A stretch of 41,858 bases of DNA, from the NCBI GenBank assembly GCA_017430835.1, contig JAFRMD010000053.1, forward strand, positions 1-41,858, in the 5' to 3' direction. The notes under the pieces were generated by a model. It was not told where the DNA came from, ran no database searches, and saw nothing but the letters and a program-made list of their open reading frames with translations. The translations under genes and the position numbers were made by a program. The number at the start of each line of letters is the position of its first letter. The first letter of the stretch is position 1. Of the stretch, positions 18,374 through 27,102 are shown one piece after another. Origin of the DNA: Methanosphaera sp. (GTDB taxonomy: Archaea > Methanobacteriota > Methanobacteria > Methanobacteriales > Methanobacteriaceae).

Positions 18374-18385
18374 GGTGGTTTTCAT

Positions 18386-19120
18386 ATGCAATTAAATATA
18401 TTTCATTTATATCCAGATTTACTTAATCTTTATGGGGACACAGGGAATATCAAATGTCTCAAAAAACGTGCAGAAGAAAGGGGAATTGAAGTAAACATTT
18501 ATAACTTTTCCGATAATGAAAAACCTGACTTAACAACTGGAGACATATTCTTTATGGGTGGAGGATCTGATCGTGCACAACAATTTGTTTACAAGGATTT
18601 TCTACAATACCAGGACAAATTTAAGGAATTAATAAATAAGGACAAGGTAGTGCTGGCAGTTTGTGGAGGATATCAATTATTGGGTGCTGAATATATTGAT
18701 AAGGATGGAAACACACTGCCCGGATTAAAGATACTTGATTATGTTAGTCGTTCTGGGAAAGGAAAAAGGATAATAGGAAACATAATTATAGAAAGTACTC
18801 TGGACATTACACCAAAAACTATAGTTGGATTTGAAAACCATGGAGGACGTACTTTCAGTAAATATGAGGCATTAGGCGATGTTCTAACAGGTTATGGAAA
18901 CAATGAAAATGACAAAAAAGAGGGAGTTGTATACAAAAATTATGTGGGAACCTACCTTCATGGACCCATACTGCCAAAAAATCCACACCTAGCAGATTAT
19001 CTGATACTTAAGGCATTACAAAACAAGTATGAAATTGACTCATTAGTTGAATTGGATGATTCAATAGAAATGAAAGCTCACCAGAAAGCCATAAAATTAT
19101 ATGGAAAAAAAGAGAATTAA
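18386..19120 (+). CDS. gatD: GatD-like glutamine amidotransferase, partner of MurT
   Basis: This is a 244-residue class I glutamine amidotransferase of the CobB/CobQ-like type. The N-terminal LYPDLLNLYGDTGNI stretch is typical of GatD. The nucleophile Cys93 lies in AVCGGYQLLG, and the catalytic His192 in GTYLHGPILPKNP. It should release ammonia from glutamine and pass it to MurT. The strong AAGGTGGTT ribosome-binding site and the 12-base gap after murT support co-translation. The stop lies only 6 bases from the end of the convergent flippase gene, leaving almost no room for separate terminators. Confidence 0.92.
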   Translation: MQLNIFHLYPDLLNLYGDTGNIKCLKKRAEERGIEVNIYNFSDNEKPDLTTGDIFFMGGGSDRAQQFVYKDFLQYQDKFKELINKDKVVLAVCGGYQLLGAEYIDKDGNTLPGLKILDYVSRSGKGKRIIGNIIIESTLDITPKTIVGFENHGGRTFSKYEALGDVLTGYGNNENDKKEGVVYKNYVGTYLHGPILPKNPHLADYLILKALQNKYEIDSLVELDDSIEMKAHQKAIKLYGKKEN

Positions 19121-19126
19121 AAAGAT

Positions 19127-20680
19127 TTAGTTTTCTAAATAAATCTTAATCATTTTAACTATTTTTAATAAACGTTTTTTAAGTGGACCTGTTTTATTCA
19201 CTAAGTGTTCTATTAACCCAACATCTTCGGGTTTTATTGCCTTCAATAATAGTATTACTATTATATAAACAATTGAACCTACTATTCCACCAATTATCAT
19301 TCCGAGAATTGTTTTTGGAATAAGGTACATGACAAAAACCATAAATGCACTTGCAACTAATATTTTAGCCAAATCCTTGTATGGTGCTGATATGCCACTT
19401 AACTTATTAAGTTGTGTTACTGTAATCATCATTAAAACAAATGTGGAAAGTGTAGTTGATATTGCAGCACCAGTAATATTGAACATTGGAATTAACAGAT
19501 AACTGGCTATTGCATTTATAATAGCACCTGTTATTAATGCATACATAGGAAATGTTGGTTTTCCCAATCCTTGACACATACTACTTGCTATTAAGTATAT
19601 GGAGAAGAAAAACATTCCCCCTACGAGTATCCACAATGCTTCTGCTCCCTGTGCATATTCTGAACCAAATAATAAAACCATTACTGGTACAGCATATACC
19701 ATTATGAAGGCAGATATAGGTAATGATGTAACTGCAGTATACCTGAATGATTGATGCATATACATTTTAAGTAACTGTTTATCTTGCAGACTATCAGCTT
19801 CACTGGTTGCTGGTAAAATTGAAGTGGAAACGGAATTTGCAATCATTAAAGGAATTCTTGCAATAGCACTGGCATTTGTAAAGAAACCAGCAAAGAATGC
19901 AGGTAAAAACATCCCAATAAAGAAAGTTCCAGTATCATATAAGAATATTTCTGCAACACCAGATACTACTACTGGTATTGAAAATTTAAGAATTTCCTTC
20001 ATTAAAGATAATTCGTCATGAAAACTGATTTTTTCAAAGTTTCCTTTGGAATAATAATCTTTTACATCTCTTCTATACAAATAATAGGAACCTAACAATG
20101 ATACTAAAAATCCTAGAGCAGTACCTAACACAGCCCCTGCAGCATACCATCCAAGAATTACTAATAATGAAGCAAGTATAATTGTGAATATTTGTTCAAT
20201 AAACTTAGAATAAAAAATACTTTTCATATCATAGAAACCTTGGAATACTCCACGTATTGCCCCAACAATAACACTAAAAGGTATAATTATTGAAACTAAT
20301 CTAAGAGGGAGTAATGCTTCAGGTTTATTCCACATTCCAATTGCAACAGGCTCAGAAATTAAAAACATCAGAACTGCCGCTATAATCGACATGAAAATCA
20401 TCAATTTAAGACCAGTTACAATAATCTGATGAACCATACGTTCATCATCTACTGCCTTATATTGGGATACGTACTTAGCAATGGCTGGTGGAACCCCACC
20501 TGATGCTCCTATAATGAAAATGTTCTGAAATGGTAATGTTAAACCAACAATTCCATAACCTGTTGTTGTCAATAGTCTACTTAGTATAAAACGATAAATA
20601 AATCCACCAAAACGAAGAATTACAGAACCTAAAAAATTTATAATACTTCCACTAGCTAATTTGGATTTTTTATCTGACAA
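19127..20680 (-). CDS. MOP-superfamily lipid/polysaccharide flippase
   Basis: This is a 517-residue membrane protein with about fourteen hydrophobic helices and a short basic N-terminus (SDKKSKLASG). It belongs to the polysaccharide transport/MurJ-like branch of the MOP superfamily, which flips lipid-linked sugars or wall precursors. The frame could start at a TTG at 20713. However, a near-perfect GGAGGT at 20692-20687 lies 6 bases before a TTG at 20680, so I take that TTG as the start; there is no ATG in this area. Convergence with murT-gatD makes a role in pseudomurein precursor export attractive, but unproven. Teichoic-acid-like or exopolysaccharide substrates are alternatives. Confidence 0.88.
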   Translation of the reverse strand: MSDKKSKLASGSIINFLGSVILRFGGFIYRFILSRLLTTTGYGIVGLTLPFQNIFIIGASGGVPPAIAKYVSQYKAVDDERMVHQIIVTGLKLMIFMSIIAAVLMFLISEPVAIGMWNKPEALLPLRLVSIIIPFSVIVGAIRGVFQGFYDMKSIFYSKFIEQIFTIILASLLVILGWYAAGAVLGTALGFLVSLLGSYYLYRRDVKDYYSKGNFEKISFHDELSLMKEILKFSIPVVVSGVAEIFLYDTGTFFIGMFLPAFFAGFFTNASAIARIPLMIANSVSTSILPATSEADSLQDKQLLKMYMHQSFRYTAVTSLPISAFIMVYAVPVMVLLFGSEYAQGAEALWILVGGMFFFSIYLIASSMCQGLGKPTFPMYALITGAIINAIASYLLIPMFNITGAAISTTLSTFVLMMITVTQLNKLSGISAPYKDLAKILVASAFMVFVMYLIPKTILGMIIGGIVGSIVYIIVILLLKAIKPEDVGLIEHLVNKTGPLKKRLLKIVKMIKIYLEN

Positions 20681-20849
20681 GTATCTACCTCCATCAATAA
20701 TTATCAAACTCAAATTATAAGTTAATAATTTTTACTGTATTAATTTTTATTAATAATATTATAAGATATTTTTGATATGAAAAATTATATTAATCTCAAT
20801 TAACATAATATTAATAAGCTATGAATATTTTATTATTTAAGGGGATTCT

Positions 20850-21170
20850 ATGACAGATAATGTTGAAAGATTAGAGAAACGTATGGAAGAACTCAGTGAA
20901 GCTTTACAAAGGCGTAAAGACAATCCAGATTCAGGATTTGAAGAAGTTGAACGTGTTGACATGCTTATTAAATTTGAAGTATACCTTAACTATGCAGAGA
21001 TAGGCATTACTGATGGAATATATGTGTACATGGATGAGGATGGAGCAATAGTTAACGCAGAATACTTCGTAAAAGAAGATGGTGAAGTAACAATCATTAG
21101 TTTCAGTGATGAACAATTAGGATTAATTATAGAATTATTTGAAGATGTTTTCACCGTTAACGTTGAATAG
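20850..21170 (+). CDS. Small acidic protein of unknown function
   Basis: This is a 106-residue soluble, very acidic protein. The first 25 residues (VERLEKRMEELSEALQRR) form a likely amphipathic helix or short coiled coil. The rest alternates hydrophobic and acidic residues like a small alpha/beta domain (IGITDGIYVYMDEDGAIVNAEYF). AGGGGA lies 8 bases before the ATG. I do not recognise the family. It is a single gene between the divergent flippase and the MJ0158-like gene. Good ribosome-binding site, codon pattern and protein-like composition support it as real. Confidence 0.75.
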   Translation: MTDNVERLEKRMEELSEALQRRKDNPDSGFEEVERVDMLIKFEVYLNYAEIGITDGIYVYMDEDGAIVNAEYFVKEDGEVTIISFSDEQLGLIIELFEDVFTVNVE

Positions 21171-21267
21171 GATAAATATAAATTTCCATAAACTATTTTT
21201 TTAAAAACAATTATTTTTTATATATAATCAAACTTTTTTTAATATAAGTTATTTTTAGGTAAATATT

Positions 21268-22419
21268 ATGTCATTAACATTAAACGAAATAACAAAAAGA
21301 GAAAAAGGACTAAAAATAATTAACAGAAAAATTAAAGAAGAAGGAATAAATAGTATTATTGATTTAACTGGATTGGCAGGCGGATTTGATATAACACCAG
21401 AAGACATCTCGCTTCTTGAAACATATGCTGGACCAGCAGTATTCGATGAAAAAATTCAAAAACTTGGGATAGAACATTTGGGTGGAGAAAAAGTATTACC
21501 ATTAAATCGTACAACAAGCGGTATAGCAGCAATAATAATGACCTATGTAAAAAAAGGAACAACAATAGTCCATTATTTATCTAAGAAGCCTGGACATCCT
21601 TCAATACCAAGAACTGCAGAATTGGTTGGAGCAGATTACATAGAATATACGGATATTGATGATTTTGAATTACCCGATAACACTTCCCTAGTTGTAATAA
21701 CTGGTTCAACAATGGATCATGAAGTATTGAATTTAAATGATTTCAAATATGTAATCAAAAAGGCAAAAGATAAGAATATTTTAGTTTTTGTTGATGATGC
21801 ATCGGGTGCAAGACTTAGAAGGGCAATATACAATCAACCAACAGCAATAGACTTGGGAGCTGACTTATCTGTAACCAGTACTGACAAACTGATGGAAGGT
21901 CCACGTGGTGGATTAATGGCAGGAAGTAAAAAGTTAATTGATGAAATAAAACTTACAGTAAACCAGTATGGACTTGAAGCACAAGCACCATTAGTTGCAG
22001 GCATGATAAAAGGGTTGGAAAAATACTCTCCAGAAGCAATCAGAAAAGCTTTCAAACAGAAAGATGAATTATACAATAAATTATGCACTCAAGGATTAAA
22101 TCCACTTAAAACTCCAACGGGATTCATGTTTAAGGAAGAAGAAATTCTTAAAGAAATAGAAAAACGTGGAGTAAACACAGAGTTTTCTGGAGATGTTGTT
22201 GCAACAGTCTATTCAATGATACTTCTTGAAAATTATAATATCGTGACAATTCCAGCAGTAGGAATGCCAGGCGCATCAAAAACTATACGTGTTGACTGGT
22301 CTGCAAAAGATTCAGAAAAACTTAGCATGGATGAACTGGTTCATGCAATAGCAGATACATTTAATCTAACAGTTATAGCATGTAAAAATAAAATGATAGA
22401 ACAAGTGTTATATGAATAA
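21268..22419 (+). CDS. PLP-dependent protein of the MJ0158/UPF0425 family (SelA-like)
   Basis: This 383-residue fold-type I PLP protein resembles SelA, as in the archaeal MJ0158 family. The likely Schiff-base lysine is in VTSTDKLMEGPRGG (near residue 207), preceded by VFVDDASGARLRR, which provides the Asp that contacts the PLP ring. MJ0158 itself was reported not to make selenocysteinyl-tRNA, so the reaction of this family is uncertain. The start is supported by TTAGGTAAAT upstream of the ATG. The gene stands alone and ends in a hairpin terminator. Confidence 0.87.
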   Translation: MSLTLNEITKREKGLKIINRKIKEEGINSIIDLTGLAGGFDITPEDISLLETYAGPAVFDEKIQKLGIEHLGGEKVLPLNRTTSGIAAIIMTYVKKGTTIVHYLSKKPGHPSIPRTAELVGADYIEYTDIDDFELPDNTSLVVITGSTMDHEVLNLNDFKYVIKKAKDKNILVFVDDASGARLRRAIYNQPTAIDLGADLSVTSTDKLMEGPRGGLMAGSKKLIDEIKLTVNQYGLEAQAPLVAGMIKGLEKYSPEAIRKAFKQKDELYNKLCTQGLNPLKTPTGFMFKEEEILKEIEKRGVNTEFSGDVVATVYSMILLENYNIVTIPAVGMPGASKTIRVDWSAKDSEKLSMDELVHAIADTFNLTVIACKNKMIEQVLYE

Positions 22420-22450
22420 ATAGTTTTCTGACTATTTACACTCTTTTTTT
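22418..22450 (+). terminator. Hairpin terminator after the MJ0158-like gene
   Basis: AAATAGT (22418-22424) and ACTATTT (22431-22437) form a perfect 7-bp stem with a 6-base loop. Seven T follow at 22444-22450. The first stem bases overlap the stop codon. Confidence 0.65.
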
Positions 22451-22476
22451 AGAAGGTTATATGATGAATAATATTA

Positions 22477-23445
22477 TTATTCATCGTCAATAATTATACA
22501 TTCACCAGAAGTAATTTTTTCTAATTTTTCATCATCAGTTTCAACAATTAATGCTCCTTCATTGGTTATACCAACAGCATCAGCTATTAATGCCTTACCA
22601 TTACTGTAAACTTTTACTCTATTTCCAGTAGTGCTGGATAATCTTCTCCATTCGGATACTATGTATTTAAAGTTATCGTTTTTGAATTCTTCATATAACT
22701 GCTCAAATATTTTAAAGAATTCCCTCATTATTGCAGCCCTATTAAATTCAGTATTTAACTCTTTTTTGACACTGGTTGCAACCTTTTGTAGCTTATCAGG
22801 CATGTCCTTTTCATCAATGTTCACGTCAATACCAACACCTACTAGGACAGCATCTAAATTATCCTGATCCGTGACGGCTTCAGTAAGGATTCCACAAATC
22901 TTTTTATTTCCAATTAATAAATCATTCGGCCATTTGATTCCAACATTGATGTTAAATACATCTTTTAATGTTTTTGCTATGGCTACTCCTGTAACAATAG
23001 TAAGTTGTGATGCTTCAAGAAGTGTTACATCCGGTCTTAAAATCATTGTCATGTAAATTCCACCTTCAGGTGAAACCCAATCGGTTTTTTTCCTGCTTCT
23101 TCCAGCTGTCTGATGTTCTGCAATGATTACTGTACCCTCTGGTGCACCATTTTCTACAAATTTCTTTGCGGTATTGTTTGTGGATTCAACTTCTTCATAA
23201 AAATGAAGGTTGTGACCGATATATTCAGACTTTAATCCACGACCTACCTCAAAAGGTTCAACAGTATCTGGAGTATCTTCCAATTTATAACCTTTATCGT
23301 CATCATGTATAATTTTATATCCTGCTTCTTTCAGTATTTCCATATTTTTTATTAATTTTTCTGGGGAAATGTCTAAACGTTTTAACAATTCAGATTCAGT
23401 AGCATATTCTTCTTCAATATTTTTAAGTATGTGTTGTCTAATCAT
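22477..23445 (-). CDS. birA: Biotin-protein ligase with N-terminal winged helix (BirA)
   Basis: This is a 322-residue bifunctional-type BirA. Residues 1-60 form a winged helix (LLKRLDISPEKLIKNMEILKEAGY). The ligase domain has the biotinyl-AMP loop AGRSRKK (GRGRRG in E. coli BirA), WVSPEGGIYMTMILRP, and the KWPNDLL motif, followed by a C-terminal SH3-like cap. It activates biotin and attaches it to the carrier lysine, in methanogens the PycB subunit of pyruvate carboxylase. The ATG at 23445 is preferred: the frame extends 11 codons further to a TTG that lacks a ribosome-binding site. In some relatives birA lies next to pycA; here they are 16 kb apart. The winged helix suggests self-regulation, but no operator was recognised. 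Confidence 0.93.
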   Translation of the reverse strand: MIRQHILKNIEEEYATESELLKRLDISPEKLIKNMEILKEAGYKIIHDDDKGYKLEDTPDTVEPFEVGRGLKSEYIGHNLHFYEEVESTNNTAKKFVENGAPEGTVIIAEHQTAGRSRKKTDWVSPEGGIYMTMILRPDVTLLEASQLTIVTGVAIAKTLKDVFNINVGIKWPNDLLIGNKKICGILTEAVTDQDNLDAVLVGVGIDVNIDEKDMPDKLQKVATSVKKELNTEFNRAAIMREFFKIFEQLYEEFKNDNFKYIVSEWRRLSSTTGNRVKVYSNGKALIADAVGITNEGALIVETDDEKLEKITSGECIIIDDE

Positions 23446-23612
23446 CTTAAACCCTAAATAAAAATGAATTAATATCAATATCTAAACATTAAATTAATGA
23501 ATTAAATATTGAAAAATTATATTATACTATTATATTGTTTTGAATAAATAAATAGATTTTCAATTAATCAAAACTTCAAAAAAAATATTATTAAAAATAT
23601 ACTTTAAAATGA

Positions 23613-23832
23613 TTAAATTAAAAAATAAACTGAATTATCCTTGTTTTTTGATTCAAAAATTCTATCTTCATATTCTGGGATTTTTTTCTCAGTATATTGG
23701 TCAGTTTCATCATCATAAGCCATATTGAGCTTAATTTTTTTAAAATCCAATAATTTCATAATATTTTTCAAATGATGCAATATCGTTTTCAACATTAATA
23801 TTCAATAATACAACTTTATAAAACGGGTATCC
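23613..23832 (-). pseudogene. Frameshifted gene fragment of unknown family
   Basis: Two overlapping minus-strand frames read as one protein-like stretch if one base is removed from a T-rich run near 23744. The first starts directly after a TAA at about 23833 and gives GYPFYKVVLLNINVENDI... to ...YYEIIGF. The second continues KKIKLNMAYDDETDQY... to a stop at 23613. Together they make about 72 residues with no start codon. The composition is that of a real soluble protein, but I do not recognise the family. The remaining bases between birA and the next gene (23446-23612 and 23833-24012) show only AT-rich sequence. Confidence 0.4.
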
Positions 23833-24012
23833 TTATAATCTCAGATATTTCGGTTAAAAAGTCCTGTTTTTCACGCCTTTAATTGAATTACTTTAAAAGA
23901 TATTATTTTTGAATTGTTAAACAATTAAACTAAATTCTTATGAACAAATAGAAAATAATATAAATTTTACATTTGAAACTATAAATTAATAATAAATTAT
24001 TCGGTGTTTAGG

Positions 24013-25230
24013 ATGGGATTTTTAGATAAAATAATAAAACCTAAATATAAACATAAAGATGCTTGGATTAGAGAAGAAGCAGTCAAAACCTTAACAGACC
24101 AGAATATCCTAGAAGAAATAGCTGAAAATGATTCTAACGATCATGTACGAAAAGAAGCCATAGAAAGAATTACCAGTGAAAAAAAGTTAATAGAACTTGC
24201 AAAAAAAGAGAAAACAGAATATGTCCTCATAACAATTTCATTAAATCCATACCTTACAAATCAGGAAATATTAGCAGATATCATAAAAAGGATAGATAAG
24301 CCATACAAACTCACGGTTAATGATAGAGATAAACGTGAATATATCCTTGATAAGATAACAAATCAGGAATTATTGGCAGATATTGCAAAAAATGCAACAT
24401 TCAATTATTATAACAAAGAAAATCATACAAGTGAATTAGCTTTTAACAGAGTTGAAGATATTAATCTACTGGAAGATATCTCAGAAAATGCCAATGATGA
24501 AGAGGTAAAAAAATATGCAATATGGAAGATAAAAGATTTAAAGGATGAAAATATAGTAAATAAACTTTTCAAAGATGAAGAGGAGTTAATCAAATTTTTA
24601 GAAAACTCTGATGATGATGAACTTCGTAGTAAAGTCGTTAAAGAAGTAGATAATCAAGAAATATTATTTAAATTAAGTAATGACGAAAATATGTGGATTC
24701 GTTATGACGTAGCAAGTAAAATAAATGATAAAAAAGTTTTGGAGGATATGCTTAAAAATGATAGTGATGTTCTTGTACGTAAAGAATGTTTAAAAAGAAT
24801 TATTTCACTTGATAATGAAAACTTCTTAGATGATAATATTATTGAAATACTTAGAAATGAAAAAGATTCTGATATTATTGATATTGCGTTTGATAATCTA
24901 AACTCCTATAATCAAACATTAATCCTAGCTAAGGATTTAGCCAATAATACTGATGATTTCATTATCCAAGAACATGTAATAGAACGTGTCAATGATAATG
25001 ATTTAATCCATGATGAAGATTTAATAGTGATGTATGAAAAATATTTATCCAATCTTGAAAGTTCAGTTGCAATAGACATTAAGAATGCAGAAGAAACCCG
25101 TGATATAATTTATTATTCTAAACGTGTTGTTGAAAAATCTTTAATTCTAAATGAAGGATATCAAAAATTATCAAATTACACTAAATCCAATGAATATGAT
25201 AAAATAGCTAAAAAATATCAAAAAAAATAA
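24013..25230 (+). CDS. HEAT/LRV-like repeat protein 1
   Basis: This 405-residue soluble, acidic protein is built of 25-28 residue helical repeats with the pattern 'L..IA.nd.d..VR.eAv.kItd'. Some units carry an NPYLTN variant like the leucine-rich repeat variant (LRV) family. It begins MGFLDKIIKPKYKHKD, nearly the same start as four neighbours. The last 85 residues lose the repeat and look like long helices rich in Glu and Lys. I start at the ATG at 24013 by analogy with the paralogues; the frame also allows a GTG at 24004, but that GTG is part of the GGTG ribosome-binding site. Such solenoids usually bind proteins. The function is unknown. It is followed after 20 bases by paralogue 2. Confidence 0.82.
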   Translation: MGFLDKIIKPKYKHKDAWIREEAVKTLTDQNILEEIAENDSNDHVRKEAIERITSEKKLIELAKKEKTEYVLITISLNPYLTNQEILADIIKRIDKPYKLTVNDRDKREYILDKITNQELLADIAKNATFNYYNKENHTSELAFNRVEDINLLEDISENANDEEVKKYAIWKIKDLKDENIVNKLFKDEEELIKFLENSDDDELRSKVVKEVDNQEILFKLSNDENMWIRYDVASKINDKKVLEDMLKNDSDVLVRKECLKRIISLDNENFLDDNIIEILRNEKDSDIIDIAFDNLNSYNQTLILAKDLANNTDDFIIQEHVIERVNDNDLIHDEDLIVMYEKYLSNLESSVAIDIKNAEETRDIIYYSKRVVEKSLILNEGYQKLSNYTKSNEYDKIAKKYQKK

Positions 25231-25250
25231 TTTAACAAGAGGGAATAATA

Positions 25251-27011
25251 ATGGCATTTACGGACTTATTTAAACCAAAATACAAACATAGTGACTGGAA
25301 TGTTAGATTAGAAGCAGTAAAAGAAATAACAGACGAAAAAAAATTAATTGAAATTGCAAAAACTGATAAAAGCGATAAGGTTATCATAGCAGCAGTAAAC
25401 AAAATTTCAGACGAAGGAGTATTAAAGGACCTGGCAAAAAAGGATAATAGAAGTATACTCCGTGAAACAGCAGTAGACAAAATATCTGATGAAGCATTTT
25501 TAAACGGGATTGCTGAAGATGAAAATGAAAATATTAATCTTCGTTATGAAGCAGCAAAAAAAACAGGTAATCAGGAAGTATTGTATCAAATAGCTCAATC
25601 AGCTACTAAGTATAGTTTTGGAGGAATAGTCTATTATATTACGGATGAAGAAAAACTAAAAGATTTAGCAAGAAAATCTAAAGACAATCATATCCGTAAA
25701 ACTGCAGTAGAAAAAATAGGGGACCAAAAATTCCTAAGTGAATTTGCAACGGAGGTTAACGATAACGACCTTCGTAAACAAGCCGTAAATAATTTAACAG
25801 ACCAGGAAACATTAAGATATGTTGCAATACATGATGATGACTCAGAAATTCGCAAATTAGCATTAACGAAAGTAGATGAAGATAAAGAATCAATAATAAA
25901 AGAAATGGAAGAATATCAGAGAGTAAAAAAAGAACGTGAAGAAGCAAGACATCAACGGTTTGAAGCAGATATGGCAAAAAATAATCAATATAGTTCCAAC
26001 AGGGAATCTGCAATACACGAAATTACTGATGAAAAATTATTGGAGGATATTGCATTAAATGGTAATTATGATGATGCAAGACGTTGGGCAGCACGTAAAA
26101 TTACCGATGAAAGTATATTAATCAATATTGCAAATAATGCTAATGATAAATGGGTTCGAAGTAGTGCTGTTGATAATATAACAAATCAGGAAGTTTTAAA
26201 ATTTATTTTTAATAGTGATCATGGTATAGTTCGTGAATCTGCAATATCAAATATTAGTGATGAAAAATTACTGATTGATGTTGCAATAAATGATTCTGAT
26301 GAACATGTTCGTGAAAATGCTAAAAGGAGGTTAAAAGTAATAAATCCAAATTCAATTTATATTCTAGACAAACAGCAAGTAGACGCAATAGATGATAATA
26401 TAAAATTATTGGAAGTAATGGAAAATACGTTAGATTCTAGTGTTAAATTAGAAGCAGTAAAGAACATAACCAATGAAGAATTTTTAATAGACATAATAAA
26501 CACTAATAAAAATGAAAAAATTTGTGAAGAAGCAATAAGAAATCCTAACTTCTCAAATCAGGATATAATATTGGATATAATAAATAATAATTCTAATTGG
26601 CATCTAAGAAAAGAAGCTGTTAAAAAAGTTACAAATCAAGAAATTTTGTTAGAAATAGTAAAAAACGATGAAGATAGTAATGTTCGTAAAGAAGCAATAC
26701 AAAAAATCACAAATCAGGAAGTATTATTTAACTTAGCCGAAAGTGATGACAGTTATGACATCCGCAGAGAAGCTGCATCTTGTATTGAAAATGAAGAAAC
26801 ACGAATAAAAATGCTAGATAAAATAACCAAACAAGAAACAGATGAAAGAATAAAAAATAATAAAAAAGAAGGATTCAGGTGTCCAGTTTGTAATAGTTAT
26901 GATCTTAAATATAGTGAATATACTTGGCTTATTGATGAATATAGGCCAGGATTTTATTGTAACAACTGTCATGAATCTATAGCATATGGATTGGCTAAAA
27001 TTAAAAAGTAG
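25251..27011 (+). CDS. HEAT/LRV-like repeat protein 2 with C-terminal zinc ribbon
   Basis: This 586-residue protein opens with MAFTDLFKPKYKHSDWNVR. Helical repeats run over residues 15-205 and about 245-535, split by a highly charged coiled-coil-like segment (residues 207-245, EEYQRVKKEREEAR). The C-terminus is a four-cysteine zinc ribbon: Cys544 and Cys547 (CPVC), Cys570 and Cys573 (CNNC). Zinc ribbons often bind nucleic acid or protein, so this is the only member of the cluster with a hint of a second binding activity. GAGGG precedes the ATG. The 20-base gap from paralogue 1 indicates an operon, probably including paralogue 3, which starts 91 bases after this stop. Confidence 0.83.
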   Translation: MAFTDLFKPKYKHSDWNVRLEAVKEITDEKKLIEIAKTDKSDKVIIAAVNKISDEGVLKDLAKKDNRSILRETAVDKISDEAFLNGIAEDENENINLRYEAAKKTGNQEVLYQIAQSATKYSFGGIVYYITDEEKLKDLARKSKDNHIRKTAVEKIGDQKFLSEFATEVNDNDLRKQAVNNLTDQETLRYVAIHDDDSEIRKLALTKVDEDKESIIKEMEEYQRVKKEREEARHQRFEADMAKNNQYSSNRESAIHEITDEKLLEDIALNGNYDDARRWAARKITDESILINIANNANDKWVRSSAVDNITNQEVLKFIFNSDHGIVRESAISNISDEKLLIDVAINDSDEHVRENAKRRLKVINPNSIYILDKQQVDAIDDNIKLLEVMENTLDSSVKLEAVKNITNEEFLIDIINTNKNEKICEEAIRNPNFSNQDIILDIINNNSNWHLRKEAVKKVTNQEILLEIVKNDEDSNVRKEAIQKITNQEVLFNLAESDDSYDIRREAASCIENEETRIKMLDKITKQETDERIKNNKKEGFRCPVCNSYDLKYSEYTWLIDEYRPGFYCNNCHESIAYGLAKIKK

Positions 27012-27102
27012 GATAAAACAAATTATATCATAAAAAAACCTTAAAAAAATATTAATAACAGGATATAGAATAATTACCAACAGAAATAATAAAGTGGTTT
27101 AT

